Shown here one piece after another: positions 43,572 to 52,241 of a DNA stretch of 57,515 nucleotides. A program made the position numbers and the translations under genes. The first letter of the stretch is position 1. Each line of letters opens with the position of its first letter. Source of the DNA: Clostridiales bacterium (GTDB lineage: Bacteria > Bacillota > Clostridia > Caldicoprobacterales > UBA3941); contig JAAYGY010000056.1 of NCBI GenBank assembly GCA_012735575.1, positions 93,360-150,874 of the forward strand, given 5' to 3'. Below the pieces are notes generated by a model, which worked only from the letters and a program-made list of their open reading frames with translations, did no database searches and was not told where the DNA came from.

Positions 43572-44241
43572 ATTCCTCTACTCCCTCTAATATTTCCATA
43601 AGCTTAGATGTATCTATAGTAGAATCTCCACTTCTTTGCTCAACATCAAAATTGGAAAAGACTACTTTACCATAACCTCGGGAACCATGTCCTCCTAAAT
43701 AATCCATGGATAATAATTTTAGTGCTTTGGCAATATTCTCAAAATCTTCTTCTATTTCTTTTTCATTTACTATATCATAAACCATCATTATGCCGAACTG
43801 GGCACCTCGTACTACTCTTTCAATCTGTCTTGGGTTGGCAACGGAGGTAATTCGGTTAATGGTATTTTCAAACTTAACCTCGGTCATGCCTCCTCTTGCT
43901 TTAAGCACATCAGCATTTATCAAAAAAGCATCTGCAAATTGTAATCGAGCACATTTTGGATCTTCACCTTTGTCCCTGTTGCCAGGGGTACCGAAAAGGC
44001 GCTTGATTTCCTCAGGGTCATCCTTACATTCCTGGGTTACATAATGATTTTTTTTAGCTCTTGCTAGTAAAGTTCGCATTTTCCCTTTCAGGCTAGAACC
44101 AGGTAACATGGGCTCACCTGTTAAAGCATCTCGAATTACCGGGCTATCCACTGAACCTATAGCAGAAAAGGCTGTAGAACCTCCTATATGCATACCAGTC
44201 AAGACAGTAAGTTTACATTTAATTGTAATCTTGCCATACAT
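43546..44241 (-). CDS. csm3: CRISPR type III-A backbone RNase Csm3
   Basis: Csm3 forms the helical backbone of the complex and cuts target RNA every six bases. The catalytic Asp is seen at residue 32 in IGSVDSPVIRD, followed by LPGSSLKGKMRTLLA (about 47-61) and the glycine-rich end LGGHGSRGYGKV near 193-204. The length of 231 residues is typical. GGGGGG lies seven bases before the ATG. Confidence 0.93.
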   Translation of the reverse strand: MYGKITIKCKLTVLTGMHIGGSTAFSAIGSVDSPVIRDALTGEPMLPGSSLKGKMRTLLARAKKNHYVTQECKDDPEEIKRLFGTPGNRDKGEDPKCARLQFADAFLINADVLKARGGMTEVKFENTINRITSVANPRQIERVVRGAQFGIMMVYDIVNEKEIEEDFENIAKALKLLSMDYLGGHGSRGYGKVVFSNFDVEQRSGDSTIDTSKLMEILEGVEEYGIFALQA

Positions 44242-44256
44242 ATAAAATCCCCCCTG

Positions 44257-44625
44257 TTATTCTCCTCCACCATAGTAGAGATGATAAGCTACTAAAGCCT
44301 CCATATACCGTACAAAAGAGATAAACTTCTTTTTACTGCTACCAATACCACTGATGATTTCATCTAAACCTGCTTTTTCATAAAACTTCTTTACCATTCT
44401 TTCTCTACCACATTCATATATAAGTCGAACTTTTAAATGCATAATCCTATCTTGTATTGCAGTGGGTAGACTATCATCTTTTTCTCCTAATACATCATTA
44501 TAGATTTCATTGACCATGGATAAAATGTTTCTTATCTTTGACGTGGTAAAATTGTGATAATATCTATCTTTCCGAAGCTCTAAAATTACCTTTTCTGCTT
44601 TAGCAGTGTAGTCAGATGTATTCAT
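44257..44625 (-). CDS. csm2: CRISPR type III-A small subunit Csm2
   Basis: This small, mostly helical protein (122 residues) is the Cas11-type subunit that forms the second filament of the complex. The region DRYYHNFTTSKIRNILSMVNEIYNDV is family-like, and the position between cas10 and csm3 is the standard one. ATG at 44625 lies after AGGGGG with nine bases between; an ATG at 44646 would overlap cas10. Confidence 0.86.
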   Translation of the reverse strand: MNTSDYTAKAEKVILELRKDRYYHNFTTSKIRNILSMVNEIYNDVLGEKDDSLPTAIQDRIMHLKVRLIYECGRERMVKKFYEKAGLDEIISGIGSSKKKFISFVRYMEALVAYHLYYGGGE

Positions 44626-44629
44626 CTCG

Positions 44630-47044
44630 TCATTCCCCCTTATCATTTCTTATAGTGTATACTAAAATAATTATGGCTGTAATAAGCTGTCTTCTGTCTT
44701 CATCATCCAATGCCCATTTGTATATATTCCTGGTAAAGTTCTTATAAGCTTCTTTTGCTGATAATGGAGCAGATCTAGCAGGTTCCCTTCGGGCTAATAG
44801 ATAGGCTAATCGCGCAATATTAATCCTATCCTTATCCGCTTGTCTTAGAAGTCCAATAATGCTATATAAAAAGCTATTGCCATAATCATGGCACTCATTA
44901 TATAATTCCTGAATTATTTTATATTTTTCCCCTAGAACTTTTTCTTCAAAAGCTTCCCAATCATAAGTGTGTCGATCAACAAGGCTCCCTTCTTCGTATT
45001 CTAAACCAAACAAGGATATAGAATTTTTGGTGCCGCCTTTGTATTCATGCATCTTTGCTCTCTTTTCCAGCTGAGCAGTCTCCTCTGCCATAAGAGAAAT
45101 AGGATATTTATAATCATAAAAAGCATAACCAGCCGATAATGTCAATGCACCACTTGTGTACCGTGAAAAGGCCCTCCTAATATCCACAGCTGCTGCAAGG
45201 ACCTCGTCCCATGCTCCCACAATAAACATATCATCTCCACCAGAATACACAATAACAACATTCCTAGGACCATTTTTGCCTGTTAATGAAAATGAAGGAT
45301 TAGATAGAATATCGTTTATATAATACTTGAAAAATATGGATAAACTACGGGATAAAGTAGCAGTCCTTGAAATTGTTACATACCTATATTTATCTGTGTC
45401 GTCCCTTTCTCTAATAAATCCTTTTACAATAGTCGAACCTAAATCATCTACGTCTGCTCTAAGAACACCTACCCTATCTATTCCAGAAGATTGTTTTGCT
45501 AATTCTTCAAAAGTTTGTAAATTCCCATTATGATCTTTGGCATAGAAATCACCCATCCACAATTTGGATGATAAAGATAAACCTGTCCTAAAAGCATTCT
45601 TACTATAAATTCGAACAATCTTACCTGGTTCTTCTTTTAAAGCTTGTCTGGCTATTTTCTCTGTCATGGAATGTAGATATAAATTTGAACCTGATCCAGA
45701 GAACAAAACAAGATGATCTCCCTGCATAGGCTGTTTAGAAACTACTAAAACATTGCTAGGTCTTATCAATTCATTAGATATGTCTATAAAAGAAGCACAA
45801 CTTTGGCAAATAATACCTATATCTTTATTATCCAATAATTTTTCTGATATTCCACATACAGAGCACTCCTGGCCTTCTCCATCAGAACTTGTGGAATTTA
45901 GTTTTCTAATATCATCGGGAGAATAGCGGCGTAATTTCATAGAAGAAATTTGCATAGATAGATTCCTAAAAATATTAGAATAGCTTTCCGGATCTTGAGT
46001 TTGTGACATTAGTTCGTTTGCAGAACAAGGCACAAAACCATATGCAATAAAAAGATTTGACTGGAATGCATCTATAAGTCTCTTATTTATGTTAGTTATG
46101 ATATTTTCTATATTTCTTCGACAGGATTCCGTATTAGGTAAAAGTGCATATGCATGACCTCCACCAGTATATAAAATATTAGCTCGTGTCAATCCACATG
46201 CATACATAATTTCATCCATAGTATTTTCAAGTAATATCTCCAGATAAAAAGATCTTGAACGTAAAGCTTTTAAAGCACCCTTTGAAGAAATTGAGTATAT
46301 AAACTGCTGGATTCCAGAAATATCTATAGACAACATTGCAAAGGCTTCCTCAGCCAAAAATTCTTTTTCATTTTCAAAGAGTTCACTACGATAATTAGTT
46401 TTCTGGTTGCTTTGTAAGTATAAAGCTATACAGGCAGTAAATGCTGCCGTAATCTTTAAATGATCATATAAGGATATATCTGACACTTGACCTTTATGAG
46501 TTGAAGAAGGTACATAGGATAAATTTGCTTCAGTAAGTTCCAATAAAGAGTTAATATATTCTCCGTTAAGAAATATGCCTTTCAATCCTTGGGATATATG
46601 GTCAAACAGTTTATTATAAGCATGTGATAAGTCCTGGCTAGGTTTGGAATCTGGATATTTTACAATTTTTTTGATCTCAGTAGGGGTGTACGTATCATTA
46701 CCATTCCTATTATTTAATAAGTTGTATATAGATTCCAGTAATCGATTTTTATCAAAACCACCACCTACACCTTCCATGTGTCTTCTATCAATTCCTGATG
46801 AAATATTATCTGCTATATAAACTAAATAGGCAGGGCTATCCTTTTCCAGTGAAACATTTTTAAGGTCATCCTTATGATGGTAACGGATACAATCTAATAT
46901 TTCCTTATCATCAATATACTTTTTTATAAAATCAGTTCCCGAAACGCTATGAGCACGTCCATCTATTCCACTCCCCCGATATATAACTTTACCAATATCA
47001 TGAAGTAAAGCACCAATAATCGCTTTTTCTACTTTGTTTTTCAA
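44630..47044 (-). CDS. csm1: CRISPR type III-A Cas10/Csm1
   Basis: Cas10 is the signature subunit of the complex. It has an HD nuclease domain with the LLHDIGK motif (His15-Asp16), a first palm domain (SIDISGIQQFIY near 239-250), a zinc ribbon with four cysteines (394, 397, 413, 416) and a second palm domain with the cyclase motif GGDD at 602-605. Both activities, single-stranded DNA cleavage and cyclic oligoadenylate synthesis, should therefore be intact. The start codon is TTG at 47044 with GGGGTG upstream. A TATAAT at 47100-47105 (minus strand) may be the operon promoter, but its -35 is weak. The gene is 804 residues long. Confidence 0.94.
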   Translation of the reverse strand: MKNKVEKAIIGALLHDIGKVIYRGSGIDGRAHSVSGTDFIKKYIDDKEILDCIRYHHKDDLKNVSLEKDSPAYLVYIADNISSGIDRRHMEGVGGGFDKNRLLESIYNLLNNRNGNDTYTPTEIKKIVKYPDSKPSQDLSHAYNKLFDHISQGLKGIFLNGEYINSLLELTEANLSYVPSSTHKGQVSDISLYDHLKITAAFTACIALYLQSNQKTNYRSELFENEKEFLAEEAFAMLSIDISGIQQFIYSISSKGALKALRSRSFYLEILLENTMDEIMYACGLTRANILYTGGGHAYALLPNTESCRRNIENIITNINKRLIDAFQSNLFIAYGFVPCSANELMSQTQDPESYSNIFRNLSMQISSMKLRRYSPDDIRKLNSTSSDGEGQECSVCGISEKLLDNKDIGIICQSCASFIDISNELIRPSNVLVVSKQPMQGDHLVLFSGSGSNLYLHSMTEKIARQALKEEPGKIVRIYSKNAFRTGLSLSSKLWMGDFYAKDHNGNLQTFEELAKQSSGIDRVGVLRADVDDLGSTIVKGFIRERDDTDKYRYVTISRTATLSRSLSIFFKYYINDILSNPSFSLTGKNGPRNVVIVYSGGDDMFIVGAWDEVLAAAVDIRRAFSRYTSGALTLSAGYAFYDYKYPISLMAEETAQLEKRAKMHEYKGGTKNSISLFGLEYEEGSLVDRHTYDWEAFEEKVLGEKYKIIQELYNECHDYGNSFLYSIIGLLRQADKDRINIARLAYLLARREPARSAPLSAKEAYKNFTRNIYKWALDDEDRRQLITAIIILVYTIRNDKGE

Positions 47045-47195
47045 ACTATCACCCCTACCACCCCATTATTACCATTTATTTTATTTACTTCTAACATATA
47101 TTATACTTTATATCTTCGCTAAAATTTTCTAAACTCCTTCTAAAATCTAATAGATTCTACATATGAAAGACATTGATCATGCAGTCATATATAAA

Positions 47196-47316
47196 AACCT
47201 GTTGTGCTTAATAAAAATATCTTCTATTATCCCTCTATTATCATAATGTTCTATTGATAAGTAAGGTGAAGATCCAAAAGTCATTATGATAATAGATTAA
47301 ACATACACAACAGGTT
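47196..47316. repeat. 121-bp nested inverted repeat between thiI and csm1
   Basis: The outer arms AACCTGTTGTG (47196-47206) and CACAACAGGTT (47306-47316) are perfect 11-bp inverted repeats. Inside, 47235-47248 and 47282-47295 are perfect 14-bp inverted repeats (CTATTATCATAATG and its complement). On the minus strand the outer hairpin is followed by GGTTTTTATAT, so it could act as a terminator for thiI. It could also be a small foldback mobile element (MITE-like); no clear target-site duplication is seen at the ends. Confidence 0.7.
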
Positions 47317-47322
47317 ATAATA

Positions 47323-48495
47323 TTATAAATCGTATATTTCAATATCCTCCAAGGCTCTTTGAATCAAGGCTTCTGCATTCACAAAAGTCTCGGCCTTTCT
47401 TACCCTGTCCAGCTTGGGTCTGGTAACTGGATGTCTGGGAACAAATACGGTACAGCAGTCCTCATAGGGCAATATTGATGTTTCATAGGTATTTATCTTC
47501 TCAGCTATTTCAACTATTTCGTTTTTATCAAGGCCAATGAGAGGTCTAAAAACTGGCATAGATACTGCATCATCGGTAGAGGCCAGCGCTTCCAAGGTCT
47601 GGCTGGCTACCTGTCCTATACTTTCCCCTGTAACCAGAGCTTGTGCGCCTTCATTTTGGGCGATTATTTCAGCAATTCTCATCATAAACCTTCTCATCAA
47701 TATAGTAAGAAGTCCATCAGGACATTTTTCATAGAGTTCCTGCTGTATTTCAGTAAAAGGAACAACATGAAGTCTTATTGGCCCACAGTATTGGGTTAGT
47801 AATCTACATAGATCTACTACCTTTTCCTTGGACTTATCGCTAGTGTATGGAAAGCTGTGATAATGAATAGCTGTTAGCTTGACCCCTCGTTTGGCAATCA
47901 TCCATCCTGCTACGGGACTATCGATTCCACCTGATAACAGAAGTGCTGTTTTGCCATTTGTACCCACTGGCATACCCCCAGCACCAGGTATATTTTCATG
48001 ATAGGCATAAGCATGTTCCCTAATTTCTATGTTTAACTTAATATCTGGATTGTGTACATCCACCTTTAAGCCAGGAAAGCTTTTTAAGATAAATCCACCC
48101 ATCTCCCTGCTTAGATCCATAGATCCTATAGGAAAGTTCTTGTCAGCTCTTCGAGATTCTACTTTAAAGGTAATATTATCCTTAGTTGTTTTTTCTAAAG
48201 CATCTTTCATAGCTGTCTTTACCATAGTTTTAATGGATTCTAAGTCTTTGTCGGTTTTCCATGCTGGATTTATACCTATAGCACCGAAAACTTTGGAAAG
48301 GCGATCAAGTACTACCCTTTCAACCTGCAGGTTTTCTACGTATATCCTTCCCTGTGCTTTAAAAACCTTTGGCTGCCCAAAAGGTTCCAAAGTTTTTTTA
48401 ATATTATTAATCAATGTCTTTTCGAAAAAGGGTCTGTTCTGACCCTTTAGATATATCTCTCCGTATCTTATAAGGATTAATCTTTCCATAAGCAA
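47323..48495 (-). CDS. thiI: tRNA sulfurtransferase ThiI
   Basis: ThiI adds sulfur to uridine-8 of tRNA. The 390-residue protein has an N-terminal ferredoxin-like region, a THUMP domain (about 60-165) and a PP-loop ATPase with LLSGGIDSPVAGWM near 182-195. It ends without a C-terminal rhodanese domain, as is normal in Firmicutes; sulfur is passed from the neighbouring desulfurase. The start may be TTG 48495 (six bases after AGGAGG) or the ATG two codons in. Confidence 0.95.
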   Translation of the reverse strand: MLMERLILIRYGEIYLKGQNRPFFEKTLINNIKKTLEPFGQPKVFKAQGRIYVENLQVERVVLDRLSKVFGAIGINPAWKTDKDLESIKTMVKTAMKDALEKTTKDNITFKVESRRADKNFPIGSMDLSREMGGFILKSFPGLKVDVHNPDIKLNIEIREHAYAYHENIPGAGGMPVGTNGKTALLLSGGIDSPVAGWMIAKRGVKLTAIHYHSFPYTSDKSKEKVVDLCRLLTQYCGPIRLHVVPFTEIQQELYEKCPDGLLTILMRRFMMRIAEIIAQNEGAQALVTGESIGQVASQTLEALASTDDAVSMPVFRPLIGLDKNEIVEIAEKINTYETSILPYEDCCTVFVPRHPVTRPKLDRVRKAETFVNAEALIQRALEDIEIYDL

Positions 48496-48498
48496 ATC

Positions 48499-49662
48499 TT
48501 ACCTCCTAGTAAATCTTTTTACCTGATTAACAGATCTCTTTAATATATTGGGCACCTGGGATAATTCTTCATTGCTATTTAAGTAGGAAAGGCTGATTCT
48601 TATGGAACCTTCAGCCACTTGTGGAGAAACACCAATAGCCTTCAGGACATGACTAGTCCTCACATTTCGAGAGGAGCAAGCTGATCCAGTGCTTACATAT
48701 ACTCCATAGGATTCTAAAACATGAAGCAATGTTTCGCCTCTTACACCAGGGATACTAATGCTCAAAATATGAGGTGCCCCTTCTGAAGGATTTGGTCCAA
48801 CAAAAACCACTTCGGGAATTTCCCTGGCAATTTTATTAGCTAGTTCTGTTTTCATTTCCTTAATTAAGGTTCCGTCATTTGATATTCTCTCCTGTATCCA
48901 TTGGGCTGCTCGCCCAAATCCTACTATGCCCGGTAGGTTCTCTGTCCCACTACGAATGCCAAACTCCTGTCCCCCTCCCCACTGAAGGCTGGAAATAGGA
49001 GTGCCCCTTTTTATATATAAAGCGCCAATACCCTTTGGTGCATGAATCTTGTGACCACTAATGCTTAACAGATCAATTCCCCATTCTACAGGTTTTATAG
49101 GCAGTCGTCCATAGGATTGGACAGCATCAATATGAAAGACTGTTTCAGGATAATTTCCCTTTAAAAACAACCCCATCTCTTTTATAGGCTGAATTGATCC
49201 TATTTCATTGTTAACATGAGCTATGCTTACAAGCACGGTGTCTTTTCGTAGTGCTTCTTTAAAATCTTCAAGCCTGACAACTCCATACCTATCTACTGGC
49301 AGATAGGTTATATTCCAACCCTCCTGCTCTAAATAATGGAAGGTATTGAGAACAGAAGGATGCTCTATCTGAGTTGTTATGCAGTGATTGCCGTATCTTT
49401 TACGAGCCCTGACAGTTCCCAGTATAGCAAGGTTATTAGATTCAGTCCCTCCAGAAGTAAATACTATATCCTCAGGCGAAACCTGTATAAGTTTTGCCAC
49501 CATACTCCGTGCTTGCTTCATATGTCTTTCAGATTGTAATCCAAGGCGGTGTAAAGAGGATGGATTACCAAAATCTTCAGTTAAACACTTAACTACTTCC
49601 TCCACTACCTCTGGCAACACCTGGGTAGTAGCTGCATTATCCAAATAAATTTGCTGCTTCAT
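48499..49662 (-). CDS. Cysteine desulfurase (NifS/IscS family, ThiI partner)
   Basis: This PLP enzyme takes sulfur from cysteine and hands it on. The start is IYLDNAATTQ, the PLP-lysine motif is SISGHKIHAPKGIGALY (Lys near 203), HIDAVQSYGR is the central loop, and the catalytic Cys is in YVSTGSACSSR near 325. It is three bases upstream of thiI and co-directional; this pairing is the NifZ-ThiI arrangement known in Bacillus. A role in tRNA thiolation is likely; iron-sulfur assembly is possible too. Confidence 0.93.
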   Translation of the reverse strand: MKQQIYLDNAATTQVLPEVVEEVVKCLTEDFGNPSSLHRLGLQSERHMKQARSMVAKLIQVSPEDIVFTSGGTESNNLAILGTVRARKRYGNHCITTQIEHPSVLNTFHYLEQEGWNITYLPVDRYGVVRLEDFKEALRKDTVLVSIAHVNNEIGSIQPIKEMGLFLKGNYPETVFHIDAVQSYGRLPIKPVEWGIDLLSISGHKIHAPKGIGALYIKRGTPISSLQWGGGQEFGIRSGTENLPGIVGFGRAAQWIQERISNDGTLIKEMKTELANKIAREIPEVVFVGPNPSEGAPHILSISIPGVRGETLLHVLESYGVYVSTGSACSSRNVRTSHVLKAIGVSPQVAEGSIRISLSYLNSNEELSQVPNILKRSVNQVKRFTRR

Positions 49663-49773
49663 TTTTGCGCTCCTTCTTTTAGCTAACCTATATTTTATCC
49701 TTTTAAAGTGATTATTACAAATTATATTTTTTTAGCAATTATATTTTATTAATCATTTAGTGACAATAAAAAA

Positions 49774-49794
49774 TCCCCCAAAGAAAAAGGGGGA
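49774..49794 (-). terminator. Terminator after the membrane protein gene
   Basis: TCCCCC (49774-49779) pairs with GGGGGA (49789-49794) and a T run follows on the minus strand. It closes the gene ending at 49802. Confidence 0.8.
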
Positions 49795-49801
49795 CCCTTT
49801 G

Positions 49802-50341
49802 TTATTTTGTTTTAACATTTCTAGGATTATATATTTTAACCATCTGCACTAACATATCGCTAGGTTCAAAAACTAACAATGTTTTTTTCCCTTCGTGCAT
49901 AAATACGGCATAGTATAGACCGCCCCCGCGATTTAAAAAGTAATTCAACTTCTGCTCTATGCCCCTGTGATTTAGCATCCTTTGGAAGCCTTCATCGCTA
50001 GTAGGTGCCATAATCTCAAATTCCCTAACATCAGTTGATAATAGCCTTTTCCTCTTAGCATTGTTAATTACTTTGGCAATATCTAAAATACCGTTAGTAA
50101 ATGTGTAATCATATTCTATACGCTGATTGTTTCTCAGAACAAAACAGCCGTAAGCCAGTCCTCCAAAAACCAGGGTTATAATGATAATAGGAATATTAAT
50201 ATTACCATTAAGTATTGACATGAAATTCATCAATGCAATGAAACCAAATAAGATCATACCTACAAAGGCCAAAACATATATAAAGGTATTTAGGCCAGAG
50301 TTTACTTTGCTTACTGATTCTTCTCGAAAATGATCCAACAA
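49802..50341 (-). CDS. Small membrane protein with cytoplasmic C-terminal domain
   Basis: The 179-residue protein has two membrane segments (about 17-45 and 51-70) and a soluble C-terminal domain with EYDYTFTNGILDIAKVINNAKRKRL and KKTLLVFEPSD. This looks like a conserved uncharacterised family of Clostridia (DUF6106-like), though I cannot confirm the name. The start codon is TTG at 50341 with GGGGC upstream. It is a single gene, divergent from the zinc-ribbon gene. Confidence 0.68.
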   Translation of the reverse strand: MLDHFREESVSKVNSGLNTFIYVLAFVGMILFGFIALMNFMSILNGNINIPIIIITLVFGGLAYGCFVLRNNQRIEYDYTFTNGILDIAKVINNAKRKRLLSTDVREFEIMAPTSDEGFQRMLNHRGIEQKLNYFLNRGGGLYYAVFMHEGKKTLLVFEPSDMLVQMVKIYNPRNVKTK

Positions 50342-50561
50342 TATCAGCCCCTTAAAATATTAATTAGTTGTTATTATATAATTATATCATCTTTTTAATA
50401 TATATTAACTATTACTTATTATTTTAGCACGTTTAGAACATTAGTAAAAGGCCTTGTTTAGAAATTTTATACAGTCGAAACTCAAAATATTTCTCAAAAA
50501 AGAAGGAATTTGGAAGAAAAATGCGAATTTTATATATGTATCAAAAGGAGGAAGATAGCAT

Positions 50562-52211
50562 ATGTTTTGTCCATCGTGTAATACCAGAAATAAAGCTTAT
50601 AACAATTATTGCTATTATTGCGGCTATAAGCTAAGAGATAAAGATAGTAATAAAAAACATAGTTATGATCAAGAAAAGATGTATGTAGATCTTGATCATG
50701 ATATGGATCTTGGGCTTGAAGAACAATATAGGAATGAGGAAGATTCATTTGAAGAATCATTTATCATTGATACTGAGTTTGACAGTACCGATGATACCAC
50801 CCATGATCCTGGTTATGATAAAGCTTATGATTATTTTTCTGAAAAGATAGAACGGGATGCACTGCTTGATAGCGATGATGATATATTTGATGTAGAGACA
50901 CCAGATCTGGACTTGACTACTCAAATGCCCCTGCGGCGGTATAAAAAAGATAAAACAGCCTATAAACGTAAAAGAGCAGCTAATATAACACTAACCATAT
51001 TTATTCTAATTGCACTTGCAACTTTGATATTTTTAGCTGCTATGGTTGGAATGCGGAAATTTGCTAGTAAAAATCCTGATGTTCCTAATATTGGTCAATC
51101 AATCGCTGTATCATCTGCTGTTGAAGAGACAACAATACAGGGTAAAAAAGCCTATAGAATAGTTTTTAATACTGTTAATGGTCAAGAGGTAAGCTTTTTA
51201 GGAGATGTTTTGGAGGTTGACAACGGCCGTGCGGAGTTTATTGTGGAAGAAGGGTTGCTCTATTCCTATGACCCAGAGCTGAATGAAGACGGATTATACG
51301 AGGTTCATTTAGATGCGATTATATCGGCACCAAATCTGGAGAATGCAGTTGAAAGAGTGTCCATAACCCTATCACCTCCGTATAATTATGCTCCTTTTAC
51401 ACTGCTTCAGCCTTCATCTTCAGAAACCGAATTTCAGGGAGATAGCACCACAGTTTCCTTTAAAGTTCAGCCTGATTCAGAATTGTATATAAACGACCAA
51501 GACTATACGAGCGCAGTTTCCGCAGATGGCAGATTTGAGCAAAAGTTTAGTCTTCCTGCAGATCAGGAACAACTTATTCTAAATATTAGGGTTTCTTCAC
51601 CAGGTTACCTGGATAATATCCAGCAGATTATACTTAGAAAATCTCCCATGGATGTAAAGTTAACTATCAATGAGACCTCACCTATTTTCTCCGATGAACC
51701 ATGGGTAAAGATAAGCGGTACCGTTGAACCCGGAGCTATTATAGAAACTAGCCTGGAGATATTCGAAGAACCTGAAATTAACGAGGAAACCGGTGAGTTT
51801 AGCCTTTATGTTAAGGCAGAGAGGCCCGGTTATACTCTTTGCAATTTAACGGCTAAGTTAAATGGTAAAGAAACCTCTACTGAGGTGGTCCTGGAAAGAG
51901 AAGCCAATGTGCATACCTATACCTCTACAGCATGGAAACCCATCTATAGTGATCTTCAGCAAGACGAACAGCTCAGCAATGGAAGACATTTTGTCTTTAG
52001 TGGCAACATTAAGGAAATATTAGAGACCGGCGATAAAAATGTTTTCATTGTCAGTCTTTCAGAGCAAGGGGAAGAAGAGGAGCTGTTTTATGTAGAGTAT
52101 TGGGGAGGTTTCGATTTTAATACCGGAGATCCCATAAGAGTTTTTGCCAACCGTTGGGGCAATAAGGATGGAATTCCCCGTTTTTTAGCCAAATATATAT
52201 ATGAAATATAA
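50562..52211 (+). CDS. Zinc-ribbon, single-pass membrane protein with Ig-like external domains
   Basis: The N-terminus is a zinc ribbon (MFCPSCNTRNKAYNNYCYYC, two CxxC pairs). It is followed by a very acidic linker (about 25-130), one membrane segment (about 145-167) and a 380-residue outer part. The outer part contains beta-rich, Ig/cadherin-like repeats (for example KVQPDSELYINDQDYTSAV and WVKISGTVEPGAIIETSLE) and a C-terminal OB-like segment. AGGAGG precedes the ATG. The layout suggests a cytoplasmic sensing or tethering element linked to a surface domain. No specific function is known to me. Confidence 0.72.
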   Translation: MFCPSCNTRNKAYNNYCYYCGYKLRDKDSNKKHSYDQEKMYVDLDHDMDLGLEEQYRNEEDSFEESFIIDTEFDSTDDTTHDPGYDKAYDYFSEKIERDALLDSDDDIFDVETPDLDLTTQMPLRRYKKDKTAYKRKRAANITLTIFILIALATLIFLAAMVGMRKFASKNPDVPNIGQSIAVSSAVEETTIQGKKAYRIVFNTVNGQEVSFLGDVLEVDNGRAEFIVEEGLLYSYDPELNEDGLYEVHLDAIISAPNLENAVERVSITLSPPYNYAPFTLLQPSSSETEFQGDSTTVSFKVQPDSELYINDQDYTSAVSADGRFEQKFSLPADQEQLILNIRVSSPGYLDNIQQIILRKSPMDVKLTINETSPIFSDEPWVKISGTVEPGAIIETSLEIFEEPEINEETGEFSLYVKAERPGYTLCNLTAKLNGKETSTEVVLEREANVHTYTSTAWKPIYSDLQQDEQLSNGRHFVFSGNIKEILETGDKNVFIVSLSEQGEEEELFYVEYWGGFDFNTGDPIRVFANRWGNKDGIPRFLAKYIYEI

Positions 52212-52213
52212 AT

Positions 52214-52238
52214 AAAAGCCAGATTTAATCTGGCTTTT
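52214..52238. terminator. Bidirectional terminator between the zinc-ribbon gene and htrA
   Basis: An 11-bp perfect stem (52214-52224 with 52228-52238) with a 3-base loop and A/T runs on both sides lies between convergent genes. Confidence 0.85.
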
Positions 52239-52241
52239 ATT

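Noticed and set aside
47100-47105. Firm promoter call for the csm operon
   Set aside because: A TATAAT is present but no acceptable -35 was found at 16-18 bases, so it is mentioned only within the csm1 entry.
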